A stretch of 64,000 bases of DNA, taken from positions 10,545,501-10,609,500 of the forward strand of contig BSBM01000606.1 of the NCBI GenBank assembly GCA_027924585.1, read 5' to 3'. The translations under genes and the position numbers were made by a program. Of this stretch, positions 34,870-47,179 are shown piece after piece (the first letter of the stretch is position 1; the number at the start of each line of letters is the position of its first letter). Origin of the DNA: Larix kaempferi (taxonomy: Eukaryota; Streptophyta; Pinopsida; Pinales; Pinaceae). Below the pieces are notes generated by a model, which was not told where the DNA came from, made no database searches, and saw only the letters and a program-made list of their open reading frames with translations.

Positions 34870-37800
34870 TTTTAGCTGCAAACTGCATGCAATCCTATAA
34901 ATTGCTAGTCCGTAGATGGGTTTCAATGCTCAGATATCCTGATCCAGAGGAGATACAAAATCTTGCAGATGTTCCTTTATATAATCTATTTTGTCTTACC
35001 ACAAAACTGGATGAAGATCTCCTATCTTCAGGGAATTCAAAATGCACGGGTCACCAGAATGCTAGGAACTTGAATCTACACCACTCCTGGTCAACTCCTT
35101 GATCCTGAAGCACATAATGAACAGTAATGTAAACTAACAGAAGTGGAGGAGACAAGCTCCAAATAGAATAAGTATTTATGCTTGATATACATACTTTTCA
35201 AACATCGGTCTGCGTTGATGTGGTTGCTCACATTAAAAAAATTCAAACAGTAAGTAGATATTTTCTGAGGTTGCATGACAATTGCAAACATGTTTTTCAT
35301 AATCTGCACACAAATCTGAACTTGAGCCCAAATACTCTGGTATAGTTGAATCATCTGCTATGGTAGGATTTGGAAAAAGAGTTGAAAGTATAGGAAGGTT
35401 TCCTTACATAGTGTTCCTAATCATTTCTGCATTGTTCTGGACATCCATGCAATGTGTTGGTGAGGCTCTTGACAAGCCAAATAATTGCATCCCTGATAAA
35501 TAGGGAACAAAGTAGGCACAAAACAGATCTCCATCAATTCCCAACCTTGCTGAATGTTGTAGATCCTAGGCCTTTAATTCTAGACCATAGTTACTAGGTT
35601 CCTCATACCACTGCCAAATATTTTTCAACGGAATGTCTGGGATCTAGCAGTTACAAATTAAACTTGTATTTAGTGATCTCCTATCAGAGTTGCAAGTTTT
35701 CATATTAGGGACTTGCAGAACAACAGGAGACACACCATCTAATAAAACCTTCTCAAACTCAGCTATGGGACTGCCAATCCACTGTGCAATATGTTCTGAC
35801 ATCATTTGATACTCATATGATGAATCAATAGACTTTAAAATAGATTGAGTGTTCTTGTTTTATTAATCATGCAAGCATGAGTCATTCCCAATCCCCATTC
35901 AAGCAACATCAGAAACTAATCTAGTTTCTGAAATTGCATGCTCTATATGGTAACTAATACTTGTATCAGTTTCCTTTAGTTCCTTAAGTAGATATTCCAA
36001 TATATTTGATTGCGTATGTGATTGACTATCCCTGATTTCCATTTCAAGCACATTTGTGTTGGAACTAGACTCTCTAATTTGAGAGTCATCGAAAGAAGCT
36101 TGACTCAATCTAGATGAATCATCTTCCTTGTTTCTAACTTCATCAGTCACTCTACAAATTACTGTACTGCCATGGGAGTAAGCTACAGCTTTATCAGTTG
36201 CAGAGGCCTTCCCACTTTTTGATTCAACTGGAACCCATTTTTGTGCAACCTGTTGAGAGCTGCGATGTCTCTCATTATTTATTTCACAAGAAAGCCCTTT
36301 TGCTGTGACTGAAGAAGCCCTGGCTTTCAAGGGGACATTTGTTTACTCCTTTTTATACCACATCTCTTGGACTACTGATTTAGATATTCTTGGTGTGGAA
36401 TGAGAAATTATTCTAGTTTCCTCCATCTCAAGATTTGCACTCTTAGAACAATTTGATTGCTGTGAGGTATCCAGTTCTTCCTTCTAAGAAAAAGGTTTAC
36501 TGCCATCCATAGTAGAGGAGCCAAGTTTCCTTGCCCATATGGTCTTCCTTGTCTTTGTAACATGTGGGTTTACCTTTTCCATATCTTGCTTTTCCTTTGC
36601 CCAACAGGGAAATTTAGGCTCATTTATACATCCATCCTCAGGGTGCTTATCAACCTTTTTCCAAACACACAAGTTATTTCCCTTCCCAACTGGACCATAA
36701 CCATGGCTAGGACCAATGTTTTGACCGCTCCCACACGAGGAACTCTCTGAAGTAGTACTATTTCCGGAGTATTTTTCTCCCCTAAAAAAACTTTGCTCCA
36801 TAGTGATTTTAGACCACATGTTCTTATGTAAATCAGAAGGTGCTTCTCTACTTTCCCCAGCTACAGTTCTATGGCCAACTTTTCCATCATCGTCAATGCC
36901 CTTGTCCTTTTCTTTTCTTGAATCACTGCTATACTGATGATTCTTTCCACTATCCTTGCGATGAATTCTACCAAAGTTATGACTAGTCCCATGAACAACC
37001 GTATAGGACCCTTTGGTTAAGTTACTACTAGTTGAGTCTGTTTGATTAGTAATGGTATAGGAACTTGGCACCCCACTACCTATGGTCATTTCAGATTTGC
37101 AGTAAGTGTTACTGTTAACATTTCTTTGGTTATTCCTATCTCTCTAAACCCACTCTGACCTGCAAATGAAGTAACTCCCACATTCACAAATAGATGTATA
37201 TGGTTTTTGTCAGTGCTTACTTGGTTAAAGTAATTTCCAATTGTATGACCACGTACATGTTCTTCAGATTCCACTTTCATAAAGTGTAAGAGTTGGTTGC
37301 AAATTCTATCAGTTATCCCAGATTGTAGAATGAATGATTCCTCAATTTGATAATTTAAAATTGAATTCTTCCATACAGTATTGGATATATGATTCTCTGC
37401 ATGTTGATGTTTGATACAAGCATTCATTTCCAAGCTTTCATATTTACAGTCTCCTATGCTTAGGAAAGTAGAGCATGTCTTAAAGGAATCATGTGAACAT
37501 AAATCATGCCTGGGAAGATGTTTCCTGATTATTGCCTCCAGTACTTTTGGATCATTATCTAGTTCACTATGAGTTGTAACAGAGTTTATCTAACAAGTAT
37601 TAATATCCACATATTGAGGATTACAATTACAACTTTCAGATTTACAGTCTCCCACCCTTAGTAAAGAATCACTAGGACATAAATGACTGGGAAAGGTTTT
37701 TCTACTGCTTGCCTCAAATATGTCTGCATTGTTATTCAGTTGAATGAGAGTTGTAAGAGAATTTATCTGGCAAGTATTTATATCAACGTCATTTCCAGAA

Positions 37801-38385
37801 TTACCATTAAAATTATCCGCACATGAGTTTGGAGCAGTGAAGATATCACAAACTAAGACGAGTCCACATCGGGTGACCAACAAACTCTCAGCTACACAAG
37901 ACCTAGATAAATTGAACCCTGGAGATCCTTCTATGTTATCCACTGCTATTGCACCACTGTGACTGCTTTTCACATATTCTGAACCATTCTTAACTTGTGT
38001 TTGCTTAAAATATGATTCAGATGAATTGATATCTAGCTCGGATAAATTACTTATCCATGAATTGTTTGAGCAAAATGAACCAGCAGACTGCTGTGACATA
38101 GGAGCATATTTTCCTAAGATAGCAACACCCCTCACCTCCTTTTAACCAAGGGAAGCAATTTTCTTAAACCATTGTTGCAACCCAAATACAAGTTTCACTT
38201 TTACAACACTTTGTAAACTTTCTGGGTGTTGTTCCTGAGTTTGACTTGCATCTTTACACCTGACTTGGTTCAAAACGTTTGGTGAAACACAAAGTGGCTT
38301 TGAATCCACATTACGTACATAAGTTTTTGAAGCCAATATCGTTTTCCCACAATTTACATCAACCAGATGCAACACTGTATGTAAC
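34870..38385 (-). pseudogene. DUF789-family gene relic, multi-exon (unit 2)
   Basis: Duplicate of 5540-9062 with the same exon order and motifs; acceptor TTTGATGCAG before 38385. The breaks are partly different. The TAG near 8768 in unit 1 is a Gln codon here, so the frame runs on (38135-37590), whereas here a TAA precedes KEVRGVAILG at 38142 and a CAG-to-TAG lies near 37590. The frameshift before MTIGSGV (37086) and the stop at 36484 are shared. The shared breaks existed before duplication; the private ones came later. Confidence 0.72.
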
Positions 38386-38534
38386 CTGCATCAAATGGAA
38401 TTAAAATCAGAGTAAGAACAAGGCACCTAAAAATAAAGGATTAGTTCAATTCAATCCTCTTTTGAAAAACTAGCATCCAATCAAAATCATCATTCCATCA
38501 AATAGAAGCAATATTTGCAAAGTGAATTTCTTGC

Positions 38535-38581
38535 CTTAGTTTAATAGAGTCGCTTGAGATTACAATTGTTAGCACATAGTC
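38535..38581 (-). pseudogene. Candidate upstream exon of the DUF789 relic (unit 2)
   Basis: Counterpart of 9213-9259 with the same acceptor and GC-type donor context; one silent-looking change in the Thr-Val segment. Confidence 0.33.
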
Positions 38582-38650
38582 CTGCAAGAAAGCCAGATAA
38601 AATTGTGCATCAAAATCTAATTATACTAATATTTATGCAAGCGTGGAACC

Positions 38651-41600
38651 TGTTATCACACCAATAGTAGCAGGGCTACTATTCTTGCATAGCAGATATC
38701 TCCACATTCCAGAGATTCCATTGTTCCAGAGCATGGTTATATATTTTGGATCACTCATGATCAGAGCAGTATATAATTTAGATTCATGTTAGACCTTGTG
38801 TCAAGGCTGAGCCTTGAGAGTTCAGATTGGATGACCGATGTGACCCTTTATCCCACTACAATTTCAGTTCAGTGCTTAGAGATGTATTGCAGCAGTGTTT
38901 CAGATGGTTCATGATGATTATTATTATTATGATGTTGTATCATCTATGGATATGTTATCACTGACTGTGGATTATTATCTTGTTGATTTAGTCATGTTCA
39001 CAGCATTTGCTTGGTATATTATTCCTGATGTGGCAAACTATTTAAAATGAACTGTAAATCATAAAATGGACAATTGCTTGCACATTTAGGTCATTTAAAA
39101 AACCCACTGGTTTTTCACTTTACATAGACATGGTATAACCTGACACCAGTTGTCTGCTAGTGTAGGCTTCATATTCACCTGACTCCATCCATACATGACC
39201 TTCCTATTTGAATTTGTACCATGACCTATCTCATTTGAATTTCTTATACCGAAGACTTCCCCATTTTTCTACCTCTGTGTTTGGACCGCATCCTTGTATA
39301 TTCAGTGTCTCGGCTCTGATTTGGTGACAAAACTTGCCTTTGGTGAGTTGGATTGTAGGCCTAAATCATTCTGGTCGGTTGTCCCAATGTTTGGCATTGG
39401 CTCGAACTCCCCCTAGTCACTTGAGATGTTGTTGGCTAAAACTGAAAGCTCATGTTCTACCTATGGAAACTTAAAAATTCGCCCATGGAAACAAAAAAGA
39501 AGGGGGCAAGAGCGATGAACAGCTAAAAATACTCCTCGAAGAGTATAAGAAAGGTCCAAAAAGAAATGGTTCTTAAAAGTTATATCTAAATAATTGTTGA
39601 CCTTATGTATATTTGAAAAACATGCCCTGGATGCAAGCTTCAACTAGTTGTGCTTATCAGCACATCTGAAATCCGAAGGGTTATGTAGGCCAAAAAGGCC
39701 ATGAAATAAAATTGAATGATCCTAATGAACCTGGATCAGCTTGATGTAGACATGATGCCTAAGTTGAATAAGCACTCTCTAAACAACTTATCCATTTGTG
39801 AGGCACAACCATCCCCCGTATTCTTTTGTCCAGCACAGAGTTTGTAGCTTCCCCCCTTTTTCCCATTCCAAAGTATTTTTCAGTTAAGTCAGACAGGTCA
39901 ACCCCTTGGCCAAACCTTGTTCCTAGCCTTCATCCTTCACTAGCAGTTTGACCATGTCCAATGGGTGAGTTTGTTATTTGAACTATTGTGCAAGTAATTT
40001 TATATAACAACAGAATATGCTAACTTGATTAATGCCACTGAATGGATGTTATACTTTGAGCTTGGCTGTGAAAATGATTAGAGAAGCATGTCTTAGTCTA
40101 CTGATGTGATTTATCCTTGGCTGTATATTATTGGGATATGTGATGATGTGGGCCATGTATAGATGCCTATTATGATGATTGATGGTCCCACATACTTGAT
40201 GATGATATCATATGATGGACAGATGGTTCAGATGATGATAGATGCAGTTCAGCAGGCTTTATTATTACTTCAGATCAGTAGATTATGCATTTGTCCATAT
40301 ATGGTGGACCCTACAGCTAGCCCATAAGGAAACCCATGGTGTATGAGTACACATTCCTAGTGGATTTGGGTCTTCTGGATCCAATGAGACGCTTATCTTT
40401 TAGTTCTGGGCACTTCTGACAGTGATTGATGCAGGTTTACACTTGTTAACAGATTTGGGGCTGATTTCCCAGCCTGAGCATTAGGGGCCATGATAGGCCA
40501 GCTCACCTAGGGCGCTGATGATGGAGGGGGTGGTCCAGCCACTTTTTTTTACCATTTACCCCCCCTTCTGGAGAGCCTGGTGGGCTCAGATGGACAGCGC
40601 ATATGCCCTAGGAGGCAGTTTTGGCACTTTCACAATTACCGAGGCAGTTAAAAAATGGGATAAAGTGGTCACTGAGGAAATCGATTTGGGCAATTGATTC
40701 AAGGTTTTGGCATTTGGTCTTCACAGAGGTCTTCCAGGGTGATCTCACTATCTTCCAGTCAGTTTTCACCATGTAGGTATGCCCACATTGATCACAGGAG
40801 GTCATTTACTACTTGACTGTCATGGATTTGGAGGACAGTTTTGGTCATTTATATTATCTTGGACATATTTTATTATTTTATTGTGCCTTGGGGATGAGCT
40901 AGTAAGGATTGATGCCTCCTAGCCCAACCATGTGCTTATATTGTCATGTCCTAGTCACCATGAGGTGGATTTTGGTACTTATACTTCTCTAGTGGATGAC
41001 GTCACCCTCTTGTTGTACCATTTAGTGGGGGCGCTATCATTATATTGGGTGATCCATGTGATGCATTGTTATGATTTATTGTTATCCATTGATTAGATCT
41101 TGAGATATTTTAATCTTAGCCACTCATGTAAAAAGTGGTTAGGATTGTACTCTCTCCCCATCCTATTTAAGGAGGGAGCCTCTCATTGTAAAATTCATCT
41201 AGAGATTTTTGGCTCTTGGCTCTTGGAATAAAATTTCTATCTTTTGGAGTACATGCTTGGATTGGAGTGGATGTTGGTTGTTTCGATTGTAAATTATTTT
41301 GTCCATTGCACTGGAGGATCTATTGTAGCTATCTTGCATATTTTCCATATCTTATTTACAGGTTAAGGGGACAATTTTGGACAAGGGCGAATTGGTGGGG
41401 AGGCTTGCCCTTCAATCTTGGAAGAAGTCGTTTTGGTTTGACAGGGAGTAGTTTTGCCTTTGTGTCAACTATTCTATGTTTCTCTCTCTCTCTTTCTTAT
41501 ATCTACCTTCAACATGTTAAACTGATTGATGCTTTGCTCGTTGGTTTTGACAGGTTAGAGGGAATCACATGTGGCTTGGGAAAATCGATTTGGCAAGAGG

Positions 41601-43138
41601 GCTTCAAGAATTCTCCATTTGATCTTTGGCAAAGTAATCCTCATCTCAACTAGCATTCATCTCTTCGTCCAGGTACGCTCCAAGAGGTATGATCTTCTTC
41701 TTCCTTGAATCATCCATAATTTCTAGATCATAAAAACCCTAATTGATTAAAACCCTTGTTTTTTAGTTTTTTCTTAGATCTACTTAGATCTAGCCTTGCT
41801 TTTGAAGAGATATTGAAAACCCACCTCTATATCATCCACCCCTAGTTCAATCTATAGTTTGGTGGTGATTGGCTTAAATTTAACACACTTTTCAAGGCAA
41901 AAATCCCTCTTGAACCCAAATCGTACTTCCTAGTGAGATGCTTGTTTGGTTAGATCTAGCACATGGGTAGGTGAGATCCCACTTGATTTGCAATCTAAAC
42001 ACTTGATAACCTATCCCCAGATTGTTACTTTGGTGAATTCTACCTTGTGGACATCATTCCATGTTTTAAGGGGTCAAAACCCCCTTTTGAATTTCTTGGC
42101 ACCTCAAAACTCAGATCTACTAAGATCTAACCCTTGGATTGACTTGATTTTTGGGATCTACATAGATCGGGGTACTAGCCATTTGGATCTATAGTTTGGT
42201 GGCCATTGGACTTTATTTGGTCCACTTAACCCTTGTTTTAACCCTCCTTGAGCAAGTCGCACTCCCTTGGGAAGGTGAGTTTGTCCACTTTGAGGAAGTG
42301 GGTGGTTGAGATTCTTGTGGATTTGAAACGGCCATACCTTGAAACCTAGGTCTAGGGTATCTTTTTGTGATGATCTGCCTTGGGGGTAGCATTCCTTGTT
42401 TCAAGGGATTGTGGTCCACTTAGGGTCACTTCTTGAAAACCTAGATCTAGCAAGATCCAACCATTAGATCTCATTCAACCCACTTGATTTGGCTTCTAGG
42501 TGTCCCGATCTACACTTTGACATAATTTTTGACCCCATTAGCCCATCCAACAAGGCACTAGTCCTCCTCAAAGCAAGTCGCACTCCTTGGGAATTGTGTC
42601 AAACCCTAGATCTAGTACATGGGTACTCCTAGAATCACCCTAGATCCATAAATCTATTCATTACCTATCCTCTAGTACCAATTTCACACCTAAGCTTGAC
42701 CTTGTGGGCCCACTTGAAGCCATTTCACACATTCCAAGAAAATAAGACCCACTTGTGTAAACATATGGTACTACACCTTGTCATTATACTCAATTATGTG
42801 GCCTAAACCATACATAGGTTGAAACACTAACAATCTTTCACACCACCTTCAACCATACCTCAAATTCTAGGTCCACTTAGCTTTGCATTGGTTTCCGTAA
42901 CTCTTCATTTACTTACCCTTAGAAACCTTTGTTTGGGTCCAATCAACTGTGATTGGTTATAGGGTATCCCCCTAGGTCTTGTTTCACCTTGACCTAAAGC
43001 GAAGAGTGCCTCAGTTGACGTGACTCCCACCTTGCATTGGGAACCGTGGCATCTCCTGGGTCACCTCTTTAGTTGCCTACCTCCTCTACCGTCCCGGATG
43101 GGATATCTCTAGTTGAAACTACAAGTTGTGTGATAACA
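38651..43138 (+). repeat. Gypsy-2 5' LTR (4,488 bp)
   Basis: Direct copy of 48665-53156. It shares blocks with the Gypsy-1 LTR in opposite orientation, such as CACCTAGGGCGCTGATGATG, GGTCCAGCCAC, GTGTATGAGTACACAT and the promoter block. Confidence 0.95.
41164..41170 (+). promoter_or_regulatory. Probable TATA box of the Gypsy-2 5' LTR
   Basis: CCTATTTAAGGAGG followed by GAGCCTCTCATTGTAAAA, conserved with Gypsy-1. Its 3' LTR copy is at 51181-51187. Confidence 0.55.
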
Positions 43139-43142
43139 TTTT

Positions 43143-43160
43143 TGGCGCCGTTGTCGGGGA
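43143..43160 (+). promoter_or_regulatory. Gypsy-2 primer-binding site, tRNA-Asp
   Basis: TGGCGCCGTTGTCGGGGA, four bases after the 5' LTR. It matches the Gypsy-1 site except for one base (GTC against GCC). Confidence 0.9.
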
Positions 43161-43286
43161 GGTAGAGGCTTACCTTGGTTCAACACACCTTTGTGTCTCA
43201 CTGTCTCCCTGCACTCTAAACGACATACATCTTGGTAGAAGAGTTGAAAAGTCTACCTGGCGACTCCTATTCGTGACTCCGCTGAG
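43161..43286 (+). promoter_or_regulatory. Gypsy-2 leader conserved with Gypsy-1 (candidate packaging region)
   Basis: Contains AGGCTTACCTTGG, CTTGGTAGAAGAGTTG, TCTACCTGGCGACTCC and GTGACTCCGCTGAG, in the same order as the Gypsy-1 leader. Homology stops about where the reading frame starts. Cis function is inferred. Confidence 0.6.
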
Positions 43287-43304
43287 AATCGAACCCACAA
43301 AGAG

Positions 43305-45506
43305 ATGTCTACTCAAAATAACATCTATCCCGAGATGACCATGGAATTCATGTCAAACATGTGTGAAATGGTCACCAACATTGTTATATATCTTAAGAAT
43401 CAAGATGAGGATTTCAAAAGACGTGATCAACAAACCAAAGAAATGTTAAAATCCATCTGTAGTAATGCAATCCCTCCAAAGGCTAGTCCTCCCAAGACTC
43501 AGCAACTCAAGACGACTGATCGACAGCCTAGCAAGGCAGTGCATCAACCTGTCCGAAGAATCTTGCCGAGAGCTCCAAAGTTTTATTCTAAGGTCATCTC
43601 AAAGGGTAAAACTATGACCAACACTAGCCAAGCTCATCCTACAAACAAAAGGGCAGATCAAGAGGTAAAAATTGATCCTCCCCCTAAAACTAATGTTCCA
43701 AAAGCAACCCTTTGGAGAAAGCATCCAAAGCCTCCCACAGTGTCAAAACCAAATCAGGAGCTTCCAAGGACAAACATCCCTAGTAAGCTAACCAATTCAT
43801 CTGCTTTGGTGGCCTTAAAAGACCTAATCAAAATCCCATCTGTCAAATATGACATCATGAAGTTCCTAGGTTTAGGTACGAATGAAAGGGATAAGGAAAA
43901 CCCCTACAACCTGAACATTGATGTCACAAGCTTCCTGGAAAAGGTAAACATGCCTATTCCCTTCTGTGAAATTTTCAAGATCCCTTCATTCCGCAAAAGA
44001 GCTACTACTCATCTTGGGATTCAAACAAGGAAGCAAGCTCCTAAGAAAACTTCTACAGAGATTAAGGATTCCCCTGTCATGATCCAAAGTGTCTCTGGTG
44101 ACAACTCTGGAAGTTTCCCGCCCTTTTATATCGCATTGGAAGTAAATGGTTTGATATTGCATAACTGCATGTTGGACTCAGGAGCTGAAGTAAGTGTCAT
44201 GCCCTTAAGAGTCATGGAACAACTTGAGTTAGTGCCCACAAGACCCTATAGAAACGTATGTGGAATGGATTCCAAAAATGTGGAATCTATTGGGATAATT
44301 GAAAACTTGCCTGTTAGGTTGGCTGCTTGCTCTGACATTGAGCTCTCAATGAGTGTCTTAGTCCTAGATATCCCTGATGCTTGGGGAATGTTTCTATCCA
44401 GGGAATGGTCGGCAAGATTGGGGGGAAGTATCCAAATGGATCTCACATATGCCACGATCCCAACCAATGAAGGGTCATCCATAAATCTGTTTAATGAACC
44501 ACCTATGCTAGAGCATGTTGAGACACCCGAACACTTATTCACTGAAGCAATGTATTCAAGTGATGAGATCGGAAACTTCATGGTTTTAGCAAATTATTGG
44601 GAGGAGGTTAAAAAGCAGCCCTTTTCGCACGAACAAGTCTGGAAAATGCACTTTGACGGGGCCCGTTCTCGGCATGGTGCAGGAGCCGGTAAAGTTTTAA
44701 TCTCACCATCAGGAGAAAAGAACTTGTTCTCTTTTCGATTGGAGTTTGAGTACACTAACAATGTGGCTGAATATGAAGCATTGCTTTTAGGCTTAGAAAT
44801 TGCCAGAGAAAGAAACATCAAATCTTTATCTGTCACAGAAGATTCTGACCTCATTGTGTCCCAAGTCAAAAATGAATTCGCTGCAAAGAATAATAGACTT
44901 AGAGACTATAGGAATGCAGTTTGGGATACCATCGAATGCTTTGATGCCTTCGGGATTAAGGTTGTTCCTCGTGAACAAAACACTTTGGCTGATGAGCTGT
45001 CTGTGATGGCCAGTACCCTTCAAACCTCTGAGTCTCTAAAGCAACAAAACTGCAAACTCGAAGTTTTATTCAGACCCTCTGTCCCTGATAATGAAGACCA
45101 TTGGCAGGTCTTTGATAATGATGCCCAAGTCATCCAATTTTTGACTGCTTCTCAAACCCCAATGGTGAACTTTGAAGATGAAATCAATGGTGATTCAGTA
45201 GAAGGAATGGATGTCACGGAAATCGCTTTCCCCCTTGAGAAAAATTTCAATAGGCATGATGAGTACAAAGGCAGGAGATATGAACCTGTAGATGGGGTTA
45301 TTGAAATAAATGTAGGCTCTTCTTGTTCCCCAAAAATGATCAGAATTGGGATAAATGCCTCAGAAGAAGAAAGAAGAAGAATTATAGAATTAATCAGAGA
45401 GCATAAAGATGTATTTGCATGGGTCTATGATGATTTAAAAACTTATGATCAATCCATTATAGAACACACCATTCCTCTCAAAGAGGGAGCCAAACCATAT
45501 CGATAA
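43305..45506 (+). CDS. Gypsy-2 protease plus upstream (archaeal-type) RNase H polyprotein, 733 aa
   Basis: Residues 1-60 are a polar, possibly coiled-coil segment, followed by a basic Pro/Lys-rich linker. I see no capsid domain or zinc knuckle. An aspartic protease follows, with active-site LDSGAEVSVM (Asp about 291). Residues ~448-570 are an RNase H with all four acidic positions: FDGA (Asp 451), NNVAEYEAL (Glu 489), TEDSDLIV (Asp 513) and NTLADELS (Asp 563). This resembles the archaeal-type RNase H known as an additional domain in Tat elements. It lies before RT rather than after it. The frame then reaches TYDQSIIEHTIPLKEGAKPYR and a TAA at 45504-45506. RT continues in the same frame, so the stop is either a mutation or a readthrough point. 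Confidence 0.85.
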   Translation: MSTQNNIYPEMTMEFMSNMCEMVTNIVIYLKNQDEDFKRRDQQTKEMLKSICSNAIPPKASPPKTQQLKTTDRQPSKAVHQPVRRILPRAPKFYSKVISKGKTMTNTSQAHPTNKRADQEVKIDPPPKTNVPKATLWRKHPKPPTVSKPNQELPRTNIPSKLTNSSALVALKDLIKIPSVKYDIMKFLGLGTNERDKENPYNLNIDVTSFLEKVNMPIPFCEIFKIPSFRKRATTHLGIQTRKQAPKKTSTEIKDSPVMIQSVSGDNSGSFPPFYIALEVNGLILHNCMLDSGAEVSVMPLRVMEQLELVPTRPYRNVCGMDSKNVESIGIIENLPVRLAACSDIELSMSVLVLDIPDAWGMFLSREWSARLGGSIQMDLTYATIPTNEGSSINLFNEPPMLEHVETPEHLFTEAMYSSDEIGNFMVLANYWEEVKKQPFSHEQVWKMHFDGARSRHGAGAGKVLISPSGEKNLFSFRLEFEYTNNVAEYEALLLGLEIARERNIKSLSVTEDSDLIVSQVKNEFAAKNNRLRDYRNAVWDTIECFDAFGIKVVPREQNTLADELSVMASTLQTSESLKQQNCKLEVLFRPSVPDNEDHWQVFDNDAQVIQFLTASQTPMVNFEDEINGDSVEGMDVTEIAFPLEKNFNRHDEYKGRRYEPVDGVIEINVGSSCSPKMIRIGINASEEERRRIIELIREHKDVFAWVYDDLKTYDQSIIEHTIPLKEGAKPYR

Positions 45507-45509
45507 AAG

Positions 45510-47162
45510 TTGCGAAACATGAACCTTAAGCTAGCTCCTTTAATTAAAAAGGAATTGGAAAAGATGTTGGCAGCAGGTATTATTAGACCAGTCAGGCATA
45601 CAACCTGGGTATCCAATCCCGTAATCGTAAGAAAGAAAAACGGGGAGATTAGAATTTGTATTGACTTTAGGAACCTAAATCAAGCATCTCTAAAAGATAA
45701 CTATCCATTGCCCAACATGGAAAATATGTTGCAAAGTGTAACAAGGGCTGGAATGCTATCCTTACTTGATGGTTTTTCTGGCTACAACCAAGTCCAAATC
45801 AAGAAGGAAGATCGTGGGAATACAACCTTCACCACCCCATGGGGAACATTTGAATATATAAGAATGCCATTTGGGCTTCTGAATGCTGGGTCAACCTTTC
45901 AAAGGGAAATGAATCATGCATTTGAAGGTTTAATTGGCAAAATCATTGCAATTTATCAAGATGATCTAACTGTTTTCTCTAAAGATAGGGGAGACCACAT
46001 AAAGCACTTAAGGAGAATCTTTGAAAGATGTCGAAAGGTTGGAATATCTTTGAATCCTAGAAAGTCTACTTTCGGGGTGGATGAAGGGAGGTTGTTAGGT
46101 CACATCGTTTCCAAAGAAGGCATCAGAATTGACCCTGAAAGAGTGCAAGGAATTCAATCCATAACTCCCCCAAAGGATGTCAGCTCATTACGATCATTTT
46201 TCGGGAAAATAAACTTCGTAAGGAGATTCATCCCTAACTTAGCCGAGTTGGCCAAACCCTTGAACAATTTGCTTAAGAAGAATGTGAATTTTGTTTGGGA
46301 TAAGAAATGTGACGCCTCATTCGAGACCCTAAAGAAAGCCATTGCTTCTGCACCTGTCCTAGTAAGCCCAAACTACAATAAGGAGTTTTTGATTTATTCT
46401 TATGCATCCGAGGACACCATAGCAGGTGTGTTGTTACAAAAGAATGAAGAAAACCATGAACAACCTGTTGCCTTTATGAGCAAAAACCTTAGAGATGCAG
46501 AACTAAATTACAAAACCACTGAAAAACAAGCATATGCTTTAGTCAAGTCCTTAAAACATTTTAGGACATATATCGGATACTCCAAAATTATTGCCTATGT
46601 TCCTTATCAAGCAGTGAAAGATGTCTTGTCTCAGCCTGATGGCATAGGGGTTAGGGGAAACTGGATTTCTAGGATTCAAGAATATGATATTGAAATCAAG
46701 CCAGTCAAGATAGTAAAAGGACAAGGATTGGCACAACTATTGACTGATTCCAAAGTACAGCAAAATAACATGATCCTCTATATTGATGAAGATCACGAAT
46801 GGTACAAAGACATCATTTTCTACCTCAGACATATGACCTATCCAGACCACCGTGTAGACCACCAGAGAAGAGCTTTAAGGTTAAAAGCATCTAAGTATGT
46901 TTTGACAGAGAATGGTTTGGGCTGGAAGAACCCAGATGGAATCATACTCAAATTTGTAAACTATGATGATTCCCAAAAGATCATCAAAGAAATGCATTCC
47001 GGACTATGTGGAGGACATTACGCACCTAGAACCACAGCTGCTAAGATCATTAGAGCTGGATATTATTGGCCATCCTTGTTCAAAGATGTGCACACCTTTG
47101 TTAGAGCATGTCAGGAGTGTCAATTCTATTCTGAAAACCTAGACTACCTGCCCTGCCCTTAA
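45510..47162 (+). pseudogene. Gypsy-2 RT, degenerate RNase H and integrase N-terminus (same frame after TAA)
   Basis: RT motifs in order: GIIRPVRHTTWVSNPV, KKNGEIRICIDFRNLN, DNYPLPNMENML, LSLLDGFSGYNQVQI, MPFGLLNAGSTFQR, and the catalytic box YQDD at residues 149-152 of this part. The RNase H that follows is degenerate: where TDAS is usual it reads SYAS (Tyr 298), and where YTDH is usual it reads YVPY (Pro 365), losing two catalytic Asp. The integrase zinc finger (HSGLCGGH, CQECQ) is intact. The frame ends at 47162 because of a frameshift of one or two bases just before the integrase core. Any product would be a fusion with the preceding part. Confidence 0.9.
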
Positions 47163-47179
47163 CACCAATCATTATAGAA

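Noticed and set aside
44246-44581. Minus-strand frame of 111 codons inside Gypsy-2 pol
   Set aside because: Shadow of the protease frame on the opposite strand.
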